NCBI GenBank assembly: GCA_049347715.1 | Contig: CP186339.1 | Location: forward strand, 868,001-932,000 | DNA from: Thalassotalea_B piscium_A | Lineage (GTDB): Bacteria > Pseudomonadota > Gammaproteobacteria > Enterobacterales > Alteromonadaceae | Direction: 5' to 3' | DNA: 64,000 nucleotides | Part shown: in pieces, positions 17,809 through 27,003 of the stretch | How positions within the stretch are numbered: the stretch's first letter is position 1 | How the letters are laid out: every line of letters starts with the position of its first letter | Program-made: the position numbers and the translations under genes | The notes under the pieces: generated by a model | The model's input: only the letters and a program-made list of their open reading frames with translations | The model's database searches: none | Told to the model about the DNA's origin: nothing

Positions 17809-18822
17809 ATGCTTAACAAGAAAACAGTATTAATAACCGGCGGCACAGGGTCGTTTGGTAAAAAATTTATAGAAACAATTTTAAAACGCTACCCTGACGT
17901 TAAAAAAATTATCATTTATTCTCGAGATGAGCTAAAGCAATCTGTTATTAGACAGAAATATCCACAAGTTGGTTATCCTCAACTTAGGTTTTTTATAGGT
18001 GATGTTCGCGATCGTGACCGTTTGACTCAAGCTTGTGAAGGTGTAGACGTTATTATTCATGCTGCAGCTATAAAACAAGTGGATACAGCAGAATATAACC
18101 CAACTGAGTGTATCCGTACTAATATTGATGGCGCTGAAAATGTAATTAATGCGGCATTAGCTTGTGGTGTGCACGATGTTGTTGCGTTATCTACAGATAA
18201 AGCATGTGCGCCAATTAACTTATATGGTGCAACAAAATTGGCGTCAGATAAGTTATTTGCAGCAGCAAATAATATTAGAGGCTCTAAAGATATTAAATTT
18301 AGTGTTGTTCGATATGGCAACGTTATGGGCTCTCGCGGTTCAGTAATTCCGTTTTTCATAGGAAAGAAAAAAGAAGGCTTATTACCAATTACGCACGAAG
18401 AAATGACACGCTTTAATATTTCGCTACAAGATGGCGTAAATATGGTGATGTATGCAATAGAAAACCATATTGGTGGTGAAATTTTTGTACCTAAAATCCC
18501 ATCATATAAAATCACTGATATTGCTGAAGCTATTGCTCCAGAATGCGAAACTAAAGTTGTAGGTATTCGGCCTGGAGAAAAACTTCATGAAGAAATGATC
18601 ACGGATACTGATTCGTTAAATACCATTGATTTAGGTAAATATTACGCAATTTTACCCTCCGTGTCATATACATACACTGAAGCTGAATATATGAAACATC
18701 ATAAGGCGGTTAAAGTCCCCTTTGGTTTTAAGTATAACTCAGGAACAAACACTGAGTGGGAAACTATAGACTCGTTACGTACATTAATTATTGAACATGT
18801 AGACCCAAGCTTTAAGGTGTAA
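17809..18822 (+). CDS. pseB: UDP-GlcNAc 4,6-dehydratase (inverting), pseudaminic acid step 1
   Basis: A 337-residue extended SDR. TGGTGSFGKKF (residues 10-20) binds NADP; HAAAIKQVDTAEYNP near 84 and YGATKLASDK near 140 are typical of PseB, which removes water from C4/C6 and inverts C5 of UDP-GlcNAc. It is the first enzyme of the pseudaminic acid pathway and opens a compact operon in which pseB, C, F, G, two formyltransferase-fold genes, pseI and a deacetylase gene overlap or nearly touch. AGGAGC precedes the ATG. Length matches the family. FlaA1-type dehydratases of other pathways are close relatives, but the downstream genes settle the assignment. Confidence 0.93.
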   Translation: MLNKKTVLITGGTGSFGKKFIETILKRYPDVKKIIIYSRDELKQSVIRQKYPQVGYPQLRFFIGDVRDRDRLTQACEGVDVIIHAAAIKQVDTAEYNPTECIRTNIDGAENVINAALACGVHDVVALSTDKACAPINLYGATKLASDKLFAAANNIRGSKDIKFSVVRYGNVMGSRGSVIPFFIGKKKEGLLPITHEEMTRFNISLQDGVNMVMYAIENHIGGEIFVPKIPSYKITDIAEAIAPECETKVVGIRPGEKLHEEMITDTDSLNTIDLGKYYAILPSVSYTYTEAEYMKHHKAVKVPFGFKYNSGTNTEWETIDSLRTLIIEHVDPSFKV

Positions 18823-18831
18823 ATATAACTT

Positions 18832-19992
18832 ATGATTCCCTACGGCAAACAAGAAATCACTCAAGCGGACATTGACTCAGTTGTTGATGTATTGAAATCA
18901 GATTTTTTAACACAGGGCCCTAAAGTACCTGCGTTTGAAAAATCACTTACTAGTTATACTGGTGCAAAGTATGCATTTGCTGTTAATAGTGCCACATCAG
19001 CACTACATATAGCTTGCATGGCATTAGGGTTAACTGAAGGTGATTGGTTATGGACAACACCAATAACGTTTGTTGCTTCAGCCAACTGTGGTCGTTATTG
19101 TGGAGCTAATATTGATTTTGTTGATATTAACAGTAAAACGTATAATTTATGCCCGGTAAAACTCAAGGAAAAATTAGAAAAAGCAAAACTAGACAATTGT
19201 TTGCCTAAAGTACTTGTTGCAGTTCACCTGTGTGGGCAACCATGTGATATGAAATCTATAAATGCCCTTGCAGTTGAATATGGTTTTAAAGTAATTGAAG
19301 ACGCTTCACATGCTATTGGTGGAAAATATAATAATGAGCCAATAGGAAATTGTAGATATTCCGATATAACAGTGTTTAGTTTTCATCCAGTTAAAATAGT
19401 TACCACTGCGGAGGGGGGCGCGGCCTTGACTAATTCTAAAGCACTTGCTGATAAAATGGCATTGTATCGAAGTCATGGCATAACACGCGATGAAGCATTA
19501 ATGACAGAACCGTCGCATGGTGGTTGGTATTATCAACAAGTTGAATTAGGCTATAACTATCGAATGACCGAATTGCAAGCAGCGCTTGGTGTTAGTCAAA
19601 TGGAAAGGTTGGATGCATTTGTTACTGCGCGTCATAAATTAGCGAATAGATATAATGAACTACTTGCACCATTACCGCTTATTACTCCCTATCAAATAGA
19701 AAACTCTTATTCAGGACTCCACCTTTATGTGATCAGACTTGATTTGGCGGTTATTTCACTAAGTCATAAAGATATTTTTGACCAGTTACGAGCAAATGGT
19801 ATTGGGGTTAACTTGCATTATATTCCTGTTCATCTCCAACCTTATTATAAAAGCCTAGGCTTTGAGTACGGGGATTTCCCGTTAGCCGAACAATATTATA
19901 AAGAAGCAATTTCTTTACCTATGTTTCACACTATGAGTATTGAGCAACAAGACGAAGTAGTAACCGTTTTACGTAGCATAATTGGTGATTAA
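18832..19992 (+). CDS. pseC: UDP-4-amino-4,6-dideoxy-AltNAc aminotransferase, pseudaminic acid step 2
   Basis: A 386-residue DegT/DnrJ/EryC1 aminotransferase. The PLP-binding lysine is K188 in FSFHPVKIVTTAEGG; EDASHAIGG near 162 and GYNYRMTELQAALG near 240 are family motifs. PseC transfers an amino group from glutamate to the 4-keto product of PseB. The start PYGKQEITQADIDSV is the usual PseC beginning. It lies 9 bases after pseB. Confidence 0.94.
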   Translation: MIPYGKQEITQADIDSVVDVLKSDFLTQGPKVPAFEKSLTSYTGAKYAFAVNSATSALHIACMALGLTEGDWLWTTPITFVASANCGRYCGANIDFVDINSKTYNLCPVKLKEKLEKAKLDNCLPKVLVAVHLCGQPCDMKSINALAVEYGFKVIEDASHAIGGKYNNEPIGNCRYSDITVFSFHPVKIVTTAEGGAALTNSKALADKMALYRSHGITRDEALMTEPSHGGWYYQQVELGYNYRMTELQAALGVSQMERLDAFVTARHKLANRYNELLAPLPLITPYQIENSYSGLHLYVIRLDLAVISLSHKDIFDQLRANGIGVNLHYIPVHLQPYYKSLGFEYGDFPLAEQYYKEAISLPMFHTMSIEQQDEVVTVLRSIIGD

Positions 19993-19993
19993 A

Positions 19994-20692
19994 ATGAACG
20001 TAGCAATAATTCCAGCAAGGGGAGGGAGTAAACGAATTCCTCGAAAAAACATTAAAGACTTTTTTGGAAAACCGATGATCGCCTACTCTATAGAAGCGGC
20101 CAAAAAATCAGGCTGTTTCGATAGAATAATTGTATCAACAGACGACCAAGAAATTGCTGATGTTGCATTAAAATATGGCGCAGAAATACCGTTTATAAGG
20201 CCTTCGAATATTTCAGATGACCATGCAACCACCATCGACGTAATACAACATGCTATTCATTGGCTCGAAAATGAAAATATTAATGTGAATAACATTTGCT
20301 GTATTTATGCAACAGCACCATTTATTGAAATAAGCTCTATATTAAAAGGGTTAGAGCTGATGGAAAATAATACATTAGATTATGTCTACTGTGCCACAGA
20401 ATACTCATTTCCTATACAAAGAGCTTTTTATTTGCAAGATGATGGAAAGGTTAAAATGTTTCAACCTGAACATTTTAATACTAGATCTCAAGACTTAACT
20501 AAGGCATACCATGATGCAGGGCAGCTTTATTGGGGAAGCATAGAGGCATATAAAAATGGATTACCATTCTTTTCAAAAAATACGATGCCAATCATATTAG
20601 AATCATCAAAAGTGCAAGATATAGATACTCCGTCAGACTGGATTCGTGCGGAACAAATATATAGCTTAAATAGTCATAGTGAGAAAAATTAA
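19994..20692 (+). CDS. pseF: Pseudaminic acid cytidylyltransferase
   Basis: A 232-residue CMP-sugar synthetase. ATG 19994 is chosen because the TTG four codons earlier would overlap pseC and break the N-terminal strand NVAIIPARGGSKRIPRKN, which carries the CTP-binding loop. The DDHATTIDVIQHA and CATEYSFPIQRA segments are typical of PseF rather than NeuA. It activates pseudaminic acid to the CMP form used by transferases. The gene starts one base after the pseC stop and touches pseG. Confidence 0.92.
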   Translation: MNVAIIPARGGSKRIPRKNIKDFFGKPMIAYSIEAAKKSGCFDRIIVSTDDQEIADVALKYGAEIPFIRPSNISDDHATTIDVIQHAIHWLENENINVNNICCIYATAPFIEISSILKGLELMENNTLDYVYCATEYSFPIQRAFYLQDDGKVKMFQPEHFNTRSQDLTKAYHDAGQLYWGSIEAYKNGLPFFSKNTMPIILESSKVQDIDTPSDWIRAEQIYSLNSHSEKN

Positions 20693-21760
20693 ATGATTAA
20701 TATTGCTGTAAGAGTTGATTCATCTTATCAAATAGGTATTGGTCATGTCATGCGCTGTATCACCCTTGCAGCTGAAATTAAGAAACAAATTAAAGCAGAT
20801 ATAATTTTTTTATGTAGGGCAGCTGAGGGCAGTGTCAAAAATAAAATAGAAGCTGCTGGATTTGAATATATAGAGCTTTCTGCTGGAATTGACGATCCAA
20901 CCTCAACGTTACAACATGGTCATTGGCTAAGAGCCTCACAGGCTGATGACGCTAATGAATTTATTGACGCTTTAAAAGCTAAAAACATAAATTATTTAGA
21001 TTTAATTATTGTAGATCATTATGGTATTGACCATGAGTGGCATAAAAGTGTTCAAAATTTTACTAAAAAAATATTTGTAATTGATGATTTAGGGGACAGA
21101 AAACACAATTGTGACTATTTATTAGATCAAACATTTTCTTGCAATAATAGTAAATACACGCAATTAGTAAAAGAAGAGTGCCAGCAAATGCTTGGTACTC
21201 AATTTGCCCTCCTTAGACCTGAATTTGAAGAGCGGAAAACGAGCCAGAAAAGTGATAGTGCCTTATTGGTTATGTTTGGAGGAACCGACCCTGATAATTT
21301 AACATTACAAGCATTAAAGGTAATTAGAACCTTATCTCATTTTAAGCACGTCAATGTTGTTTTAAATGATACAGCAAAATATTTAACAGAAGTTAGTGAA
21401 TACTGTCGGTCAAATAAATTATTCTCTTTACATATCTCACCAAACAACATCGCTGAACTTATGGCTAACTCGGTATTAGCAATTGGTGCGGCTGGCACTA
21501 CCTCATGGGAGCGCTGTGCGTTAGGGTTACCTACTGTGGTAGTCATACAAGCATACAATCAAAGAGAGATTGCTAGTAATTTAAAGAAAGCAGGTGTTAT
21601 CAGTTACATAGAAAGTACTGATATAGAAAAAAAACTAGAAACTGAAATTCGTAATTGGTTAATAAAGCTCTCTTCAGAATATAATATCGTTGACAAATGT
21701 TTAGCAATTTGTGACGGAAAAGGAGCTAAGCGAGTCGCTGTAAGGATATTAAATGATTAA
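20693..21760 (+). CDS. pseG: UDP-2,4-diacetamido-2,4,6-trideoxy-altrose hydrolase
   Basis: A 355-residue GT-B-fold hydrolase that cuts UDP from the altrose intermediate. The N-terminal RVDSSYQIGIGHVMRC holds the catalytic His region; DHYGIDHEWH near 107 and MFGGTDPDN near 195 are family motifs, with the GAAGTTSWERCALGLPTVVV segment near 265. At about 355 residues it is a long PseG but has no fused GNAT (PseH) domain. It overlaps the next gene by 8 bases. In most pathways PseH acts just before PseG; here no acetyltransferase gene is seen. Confidence 0.9.
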   Translation: MINIAVRVDSSYQIGIGHVMRCITLAAEIKKQIKADIIFLCRAAEGSVKNKIEAAGFEYIELSAGIDDPTSTLQHGHWLRASQADDANEFIDALKAKNINYLDLIIVDHYGIDHEWHKSVQNFTKKIFVIDDLGDRKHNCDYLLDQTFSCNNSKYTQLVKEECQQMLGTQFALLRPEFEERKTSQKSDSALLVMFGGTDPDNLTLQALKVIRTLSHFKHVNVVLNDTAKYLTEVSEYCRSNKLFSLHISPNNIAELMANSVLAIGAAGTTSWERCALGLPTVVVIQAYNQREIASNLKKAGVISYIESTDIEKKLETEIRNWLIKLSSEYNIVDKCLAICDGKGAKRVAVRILND

Positions 21761-22394
21761 TAAAATAACCGTATTGGTTGATAATGACTCTTGGATATTA
21801 CCATATGCAAATAAGCTGGTTAATGCATTAAATGCTTTAGGAAGAGTAGCCACCTTAGAGCGTCAACATGAAAACGTGCAGGAAGGAGATGTTTGCTTTT
21901 TTCTTGGGTGCACAAAAATAGCCAAAGAAGAACTACTAAATAAAAACAGTTACAACTTAGTTGTGCATGAAAGTAACTTACCTAAAGGAAAAGGGTTTGC
22001 ACCAGTCGCATGGCAAATTTTAGACGGAAATGATGAGATTCCTGTGTGCCTTATTGAAGCAGGTAAAGAAGTTGATTCAGGAAAAATATGGCTAACAGAT
22101 ACAATACAGTTGTCAGGCACTGAATTAAGTAATGAATGGCGCGAATTACAAGGTAATATGTCTATCACGCTAGCACTAAAATTTGTTAACGAATATAAAA
22201 ATTTAATTACTAAAGAGCAAATTGGGGAATCAAGCTTTTATCCTAGAAGAAGGCCCGCAGATAGCCAATTAAATATTAATAAAAAATTCGCTGACTTAAT
22301 TCCATTATTACGTATTGTTGACAATAACGACTACCCTGCATTTTTTGAGTACAAAGGCTGTAAATATAAACTTGAGATAAGTAAATATGAATAA
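21753..22394 (+). CDS. Formyltransferase-fold protein (first of a pair)
   Basis: A 213-residue protein of the methionyl-tRNA/UDP-sugar formyltransferase fold. The segment LVVHESNLPKGKGFAPVAWQ near 70 holds the HxSxLPxGKG pattern typical of the N10-formyl-THF-binding side of the fold, though the usual N-x-H-x-D set is altered. GNDEIPVCLIEAGKEVDSG follows. It overlaps pseG and the next gene by 8 bases each, so it is made with the pse enzymes. It probably modifies an amino group of the altrose or pseudaminic intermediate with formyl or a similar acyl group, in place of PseH. Chemistry is inferred. Confidence 0.65.
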   Translation: MINKITVLVDNDSWILPYANKLVNALNALGRVATLERQHENVQEGDVCFFLGCTKIAKEELLNKNSYNLVVHESNLPKGKGFAPVAWQILDGNDEIPVCLIEAGKEVDSGKIWLTDTIQLSGTELSNEWRELQGNMSITLALKFVNEYKNLITKEQIGESSFYPRRRPADSQLNINKKFADLIPLLRIVDNNDYPAFFEYKGCKYKLEISKYE

Positions 22395-23073
22395 CTATAT
22401 TGTTGCAACAATTAAAGAATGGAATATTAACGAATATAAATCCAGAGTATCATCATACCCAGGAAATTGGTTTTTAATTGATAATAAAGTTGATTTCACG
22501 ATTGAATATATTAGGAAACTCAAACCAAAATACATTTTTTTCCCCCATTGGAGCTGGATTGTACCTGAAGATATACTAAATGAGTTTAATTGTATTTGCT
22601 TTCATATGACCGATGTACCTTACGGAAGAGGAGGTAGCCCGCTACAAAACTTAATTATAAGGGGACACAAAGATACAAAGCTTACAGCACTTAAAATGAC
22701 CAAAGAATTAGATGCAGGGCCTGTATTTTTGAAAGAAAACCTATCATTATCAGGGAGTGCAACAGATATTTTTAAAAGAAGCTCAATGTTAACTTTTGAT
22801 ATGGTTGAGTATATTGTTAAAAATGAACCTGTGGCTGTTCCACAAAAAGGGGAAGTAACTGAATTTCCAAGAAGAAAACCTGAACAAAGTAAAATAACAG
22901 AAGATTTTAACTTAGAAGACTTTTATAACACAGTTCGCATGTTAGATGCAGAGTCTTACCCTAAAGCATATATAGAGTTTGGCAATAAAAAATTAGAATT
23001 TACCAGTATTTCAAAAAATGGTAATGAGCTTCAAGCAACAGTAAAAATATTTAAAGAAGAAAAAAATGACTAA
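22387..23073 (+). CDS. Formyltransferase-fold protein (second of a pair)
   Basis: A 228-residue relative of the preceding gene. CFHMTDVPYGRGGSPLQNLI (about residues 74-93) is the active-site segment, with the pattern H-M-T-D-x-P-x-G-x-G; LTALKMTKELDAGPVFLKE and EFPRRKPEQSKI follow as in UDP-sugar formyltransferases. The C-terminal residues resemble the end of the first copy (RILD/MLDAESYPKAY versus RIVDNNDYPAFF). The two may act as a heterodimer or on different amino groups. It overlaps pseI by 8 bases. Lack of a standard PseH makes these two the best candidates for N-acylation in this pathway. Confidence 0.65.
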   Translation: MNNYIVATIKEWNINEYKSRVSSYPGNWFLIDNKVDFTIEYIRKLKPKYIFFPHWSWIVPEDILNEFNCICFHMTDVPYGRGGSPLQNLIIRGHKDTKLTALKMTKELDAGPVFLKENLSLSGSATDIFKRSSMLTFDMVEYIVKNEPVAVPQKGEVTEFPRRKPEQSKITEDFNLEDFYNTVRMLDAESYPKAYIEFGNKKLEFTSISKNGNELQATVKIFKEEKND

Positions 23074-24124
23074 TAAATATATAGAAATTGACGGTAAACG
23101 TATTGGCAAAGATTATAAGCCTTACATAATTGCAGAGCTTTCAGCTAACCATAATGGCGATATTAACAACGCATTAAAAACAATTGAAGAAGCCGCTAAA
23201 TGTGGAGCTGATGCGATTAAAATTCAGTCTTATACACCTGATACCATGACGATCGATTGTGATAACGATGACTTTCAAGTAAAGGGAGGGTTATGGGATG
23301 GCTATAGTTTATATAAATTATATGAATGGGCACACACACCATTTGAGTGGCACGAAAAATTATTTGAAAAAGCAAAAGAAGTGGGTATTACACTATTTTC
23401 AACACCTTTTGATGAAACAGCGCTAGAGCTACTAGAGGGGTTGAATGCACCCGCATATAAAATAGCCTCTTTTGAATTAACCGACCTGCCATTAATAAAA
23501 AGGGTTGCTCAAACAGGCAAGCCGATGATTATGTCAACAGGAATGGCAAACCTCAATGAAATAGAAGAAGCAATTATTACCGCCAGAGAAAATGGCTGTA
23601 ATGAACTGGTTGTTCTTCATTGTATAAGTGCCTACCCTGCGCCGTATGAGCAAGCTAATTTAGCGACTATTCCTGATCTAGCTAATCGTTTTGATGTTAT
23701 TTCGGGCTTGTCTGATCATACTTTGGGTACCGTAGTTTCTGTATCCTCAGTTGTGCTTGGTGCGTGCTTAATCGAAAAGCACTTTATTATAGATCGAAAT
23801 GATAAAGGAGCAGACTCTGAGTTTTCGATAGAGCCGCATGAGCTAAAAAGGCTTGTTGAAGAAACCGATGCCGCATATAAAGCATTAGGTGTTGCTGGCT
23901 ATGAAAGAAAGCCTGTTGAAAATTCAAGCATGAAATTTAGGCGTTCATTATACTTTGTTAAAGATCTTAAAGCAGGTGAACATATAACAGAACAACATAT
24001 TAGAAGAATTAGACCCGGTTATGGTCTTGCTCCTAAATATTTTGATGAATTAATTGGTAAAAAAGTTAATCAAGATATTAAAAGAGGCACTGCGGCTAGC
24101 TGGGACTATATTTGTAATGAGTAA
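23066..24124 (+). CDS. pseI: Pseudaminic acid synthase
   Basis: A 352-residue NeuB-family enzyme that condenses the altrose derivative with phosphoenolpyruvate. The barrel has AELSANHNGDINNALK near 24, IKIQSYTPDTMT near 50, SGLSDHTLGT near 213 and KHFIIDRNDKGADSEFS near 236. The C-terminal SAF (antifreeze-like) domain is at about 295-350 and ends with the GYGLAPKYFDELIGKK segment. PSE rather than NEU or LEG specificity is inferred from pseB, C, F and G in the same operon. It overlaps both neighbours by 8 bases. Confidence 0.93.
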   Translation: MTNKYIEIDGKRIGKDYKPYIIAELSANHNGDINNALKTIEEAAKCGADAIKIQSYTPDTMTIDCDNDDFQVKGGLWDGYSLYKLYEWAHTPFEWHEKLFEKAKEVGITLFSTPFDETALELLEGLNAPAYKIASFELTDLPLIKRVAQTGKPMIMSTGMANLNEIEEAIITARENGCNELVVLHCISAYPAPYEQANLATIPDLANRFDVISGLSDHTLGTVVSVSSVVLGACLIEKHFIIDRNDKGADSEFSIEPHELKRLVEETDAAYKALGVAGYERKPVENSSMKFRRSLYFVKDLKAGEHITEQHIRRIRPGYGLAPKYFDELIGKKVNQDIKRGTAASWDYICNE

Positions 24125-24797
24125 TGCAATTTTAGTTGTTGCAGCTCATTCTGACGATGAAGCCCTAGGCTGCGGAGGCACAATTGCTAAGCATACTAAA
24201 CGAGGTGATGATGTTACCGTGGTTTTTATGACTAATGGAGTAGCTTCAAGATTAAATAACCTTGAGTGTAGTACAAATGCAGTTAACAGAAAGAGTGCAG
24301 CGCAACTAGCATTAGAGGCTTTAGGTATCACTAATTTTCATCAGTTTGACTTTCCTGATAATAAAATGGATACAGTGGCTCTGTTAGATGTTACTCAAGC
24401 AGTAGAAAGTGTAATATCAATATGCAAGCCTGACACTATATACACCCATTTTGGTCATGACCTAAACATAGACCACTGTGTTACTAATAAAGCGGTTTTA
24501 ACGGCTTGTCGTCCACAGCTGTGGTCATCAGTTAGGAAAATACTATCGTTTGAAGTATTATCGAGTACAGAATGGAATTCACCGTCTATTAATGCCTTTC
24601 GCCCTAACTATATTGTAGATATCTCTGATTTTTGGGATGAAAAACTTGCTGCACTGCAGTGTTACCAGGAAGAAATGAGAGACTTTCCTCATAGTCGAAG
24701 TTACCAATGTGTTGAAGCGTTAGCCACTTTAAGAGGTGCAACTCATGGATTTAGCAAAGCAGAAGCTTTTTTTGTTGAACGTATATTAGACGTTTGA
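24117..24797 (+). CDS. PIG-L family deacetylase
   Basis: A 226-residue protein (ATG 24117, overlapping the pseI stop; the longer frame inside pseI is not real). AHSDDEALGCGG near residue 11 is the metal-binding AHxDDE motif, and HFGHDLNIDH near 112 supplies the third ligand and the catalytic His. PIG-L enzymes remove acetyl groups from amino sugars using zinc. Genes of this type accompany nonulosonic acid operons in several bacteria. It could free an amino group of pseudaminic acid for formylation or make a de-N-acetyl form of the capsule. Substrate is unknown. Confidence 0.78.
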   Translation: MSNAILVVAAHSDDEALGCGGTIAKHTKRGDDVTVVFMTNGVASRLNNLECSTNAVNRKSAAQLALEALGITNFHQFDFPDNKMDTVALLDVTQAVESVISICKPDTIYTHFGHDLNIDHCVTNKAVLTACRPQLWSSVRKILSFEVLSSTEWNSPSINAFRPNYIVDISDFWDEKLAALQCYQEEMRDFPHSRSYQCVEALATLRGATHGFSKAEAFFVERILDV

Positions 24798-24816
24798 AAG
24801 ATCAAGGATTCATAAA

Positions 24817-26491
24817 ATGGATAATACCAGTATTAAAGAATGCCTAGAACACGCGCTTGAGTCAAAAAATAAAGATCATAAAGAGTTAGTATTACTTTTT
24901 GAAAAAGTATTGGCGCTCGACCCTGATAATGTAAAGGCTAACTTTGAGATAGGAAAATTATTCTTTAAGCTAGGGAATTACTCTAAAGTGATCTTTCATC
25001 ACGAAAAATCTGAATCGTTAGTTGGTGAGAATAATCAATGTAGGGTCATTTTATCTAAGGCGTATTTAAAAAATAAAGAAAAAGACAAAGCCGAAAAATA
25101 TATGCGAAGATCTGTCGAGCTAAATGAGAATAGCTCTAAATATATAGCGTTATTAGCTTTACAACTATGTCGAGAAGAGAGTAACTCTGAAGAGGGGATT
25201 TTACTTTACGAACGGTTACTAAAAATTACTGATACGCTAAAATTTAGAATACAGTTCTCATCTGCATTATTAAAAGTGGCTAAGCCCCTTCGTATAATTG
25301 AAATGCTAAGTCCTTACGTTAATGAAAAACCAGCTGAATTAGCTTTTTATCTTAATTTAAGTGGCGCATTAATGATGGTGCAACGCTATAAAGAAGCACT
25401 TGGTATATTGATAAAAGCACCTACGAATCATAGCGATAATTTACAACTAATTTCAAAATTAGCTGACGTTCATAACGCTGTTGGCGAACATACATTAGCG
25501 GCGGCATATTATAAGAAAAAAATAGAGATTGAACCCAATAAAACCGTTAACACAAGGTTTCATACGAACAGTTTACAGCGTTCAGGCTTTTTTAATGAGG
25601 CAGATTCTCGTAAATTATTTTATGCTAAAAATCAGCATCAGCATCAGCATCAGCAGACAGTGCTTTCTTCTGAGCAAGAGAAAGTTTTAGCTGAACTTTC
25701 TGATAAGGGCTACGCAATCACAAGCTTTTTGATGGAAAAGAGACTGAGTTATGGAAAACTGCCGATGACTTTATTCAAGGCTTTCGTAGCCGAAGTGATG
25801 TGGTTGAGCAAGTAAAAAACATCAGCGAATGTAAAGACTTTAATACAGATGCTAAGTTTAAAGACTTATTTAAACCTTCAGTGTTAAAATACACCGACTA
25901 TTTTAAAACTATTCCTGCAAATAACCCATGTATTGATTTATATAGAAATAAAAAAATTCTAGATATTGCAAATGGTTACCATCAAATGTGGTCAAAAATA
26001 CGTAATGTTAACTTTTGGATCAACCCTGTAATTGCGGCGAGTAATCATTCAGAAAGAAAGGGATCTCAACAATGGCACCGAGATCAAGAAGATGAGCGTA
26101 TCTTGAAGTGTTTTATCTACTTCTCTGATGTTTATGAAAAAAATGGTGCGACAGAATATGTGCCTTATAGTCGCTGCAACCCAGAAAGGAAATACAGTAA
26201 ACTATGGCCATACCCTTCAACGACAGGCTACCCTAGTGATTATTTGTTTGAATCGGAAATTGATCCTAGCGACATTGTAAAACTTGAAGGGCGCAAGGGA
26301 ACTATTGCTTTTCTTGACACAAATGGCTTTCATCGGGGGGCTTTGTTACCGAAGGTGATAGCAGGCTATTATGTATGGCTACTTTTTTAAGGCCAACCTC
26401 TCCCTTTGTGGAAACTAATACACACTTAGGTTTAAATGATGTTGTTGACACCTCTAGTTGGTCCAGTGCTAGTATTTTTGCTGTGAGTTAA
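24817..26491 (+). pseudogene. TPR-PhyH dioxygenase gene, broken by two -1 base lesions
   Basis: Three successive frames together read as one protein of about 558 residues. An N-terminal TPR region (about 1-250) runs to 25730. There the frame must shift at a T5 run (25726-25730), giving FDGKETELWKTADDF after the join. A phytanoyl-CoA-dioxygenase-like domain follows with WHRDQEDE (HxD iron ligands) and GFHRG (distal His). A second shift at a G6 run (26335-26340) restores GGFVTEGDSRLLCMATFLRP and the ending at TAA 26491. One extra T and one extra G would repair it. As read, the pieces end at 25815 and 26390. PhyH-type oxygenases hydroxylate small substrates with Fe2+ and 2-oxoglutarate; in this place a sugar or its acyl group is possible. 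Sequencing error in homopolymers is the other explanation. Confidence 0.85.
25633..25656 (+). repeat. CAGCAT hexamer repeat inside the TPR-PhyH gene
   Basis: Three perfect CAGCAT units and a partial fourth encode a short Gln-His run. The unit is a multiple of three, so copy-number changes would not shift the frame and cannot explain the two frameshifts nearby. It falls in the linker between the TPR part and the dioxygenase domain. Confidence 0.8.
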
Positions 26492-26525
26492 ATGTAAGCT
26501 TATTATCTTTTTGAGATTGAGTAAT

Positions 26526-26551
26526 TGACTCGTCCTAAATAAGGTTGACAC
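26526..26551 (+). repeat. IS3 left terminal inverted repeat
   Basis: TGACTCGTCCTAAATAAGG followed by TTGACAC. It pairs with 27792-27817 at 21 of 26 positions. The AAT target duplicate precedes it. The TTGACA inside it may also serve as a -35 box for the transposase. Confidence 0.88.
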
Positions 26552-26578
26552 TTTTCCAGCTATTAATTGGAGAGTGTC

Positions 26579-26971
26579 ATGAAATCAATCACTAAACGTA
26601 CTCAAAAAGATTATTCAATCGCTTTTAAATTAGGTGTTGTAGCTCAAGTCGAGCGAGGAGAGCTCACCTACAAACAAACCCAAGATAAATATGGAATACA
26701 AGGATGCTCTACCGTACTAACTTGGCTTCGTAAGCATGGTAGGCTAGATTGGTCTAAAGGAACACCTGTTTTCTTAACCCAAGGTTTTACTATGGCTAAA
26801 TCTCAATTACCCCAGACACCTGAGCAGCGAATTAAAGCATTAGAAAAAGAACTAGCGGATAGTCAGCTTAAAGCACAGTTCTTCGAAGCGGTTGTTAATG
26901 TGCTCGAAACTGATTATGGTGTGCGCATCACAAAAAAGCAGAAAGAGCAGTTATCCAACAAAAAGCGATAG
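26579..26971 (+). CDS. IS3-family transposase OrfA
   Basis: A 130-residue protein from ATG 26579, which follows GGAGAG; the TTG four codons upstream is less likely. A helix-turn-helix (about residues 10-55, with KLGVVAQVERGELTYKQTQ and STVLTWLRKHG) recognises the IS ends. A C-terminal leucine-zipper-like coiled coil (about 85-125) drives multimerisation. OrfA regulates and helps transposition; the full transposase is OrfAB made by -1 frameshifting at 26932-26938. The family subgroup cannot be fixed by eye. Confidence 0.9.
   Translation: MKSITKRTQKDYSIAFKLGVVAQVERGELTYKQTQDKYGIQGCSTVLTWLRKHGRLDWSKGTPVFLTQGFTMAKSQLPQTPEQRIKALEKELADSQLKAQFFEAVVNVLETDYGVRITKKQKEQLSNKKR
26932..26938 (+). other. 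A6G programmed -1 frameshift site of the IS
   Basis: A AAA AAG stands in register with the OrfA frame. A -1 slip there continues as AERAVIQQKAIATLS in the OrfB frame, which is open from this point to 27783. This is the standard site used by IS3 elements to make the OrfAB fusion transposase. Confidence 0.88.
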
Positions 26972-27003
26972 CGACTTTATCGGTCACTAAAGCATGTAGT
27001 TTT

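Noticed and set aside
18057..18515. A 152-codon minus-strand frame inside pseB
   Set aside because: pseB is a well-conserved enzyme gene on the plus strand across the whole stretch. The antisense product has no family features.
25633..25656. Phase variation by the CAGCAT repeat
   Set aside because: The unit is six bases, so gain or loss keeps the frame. The frameshifts are elsewhere, at T5 and G6 runs.
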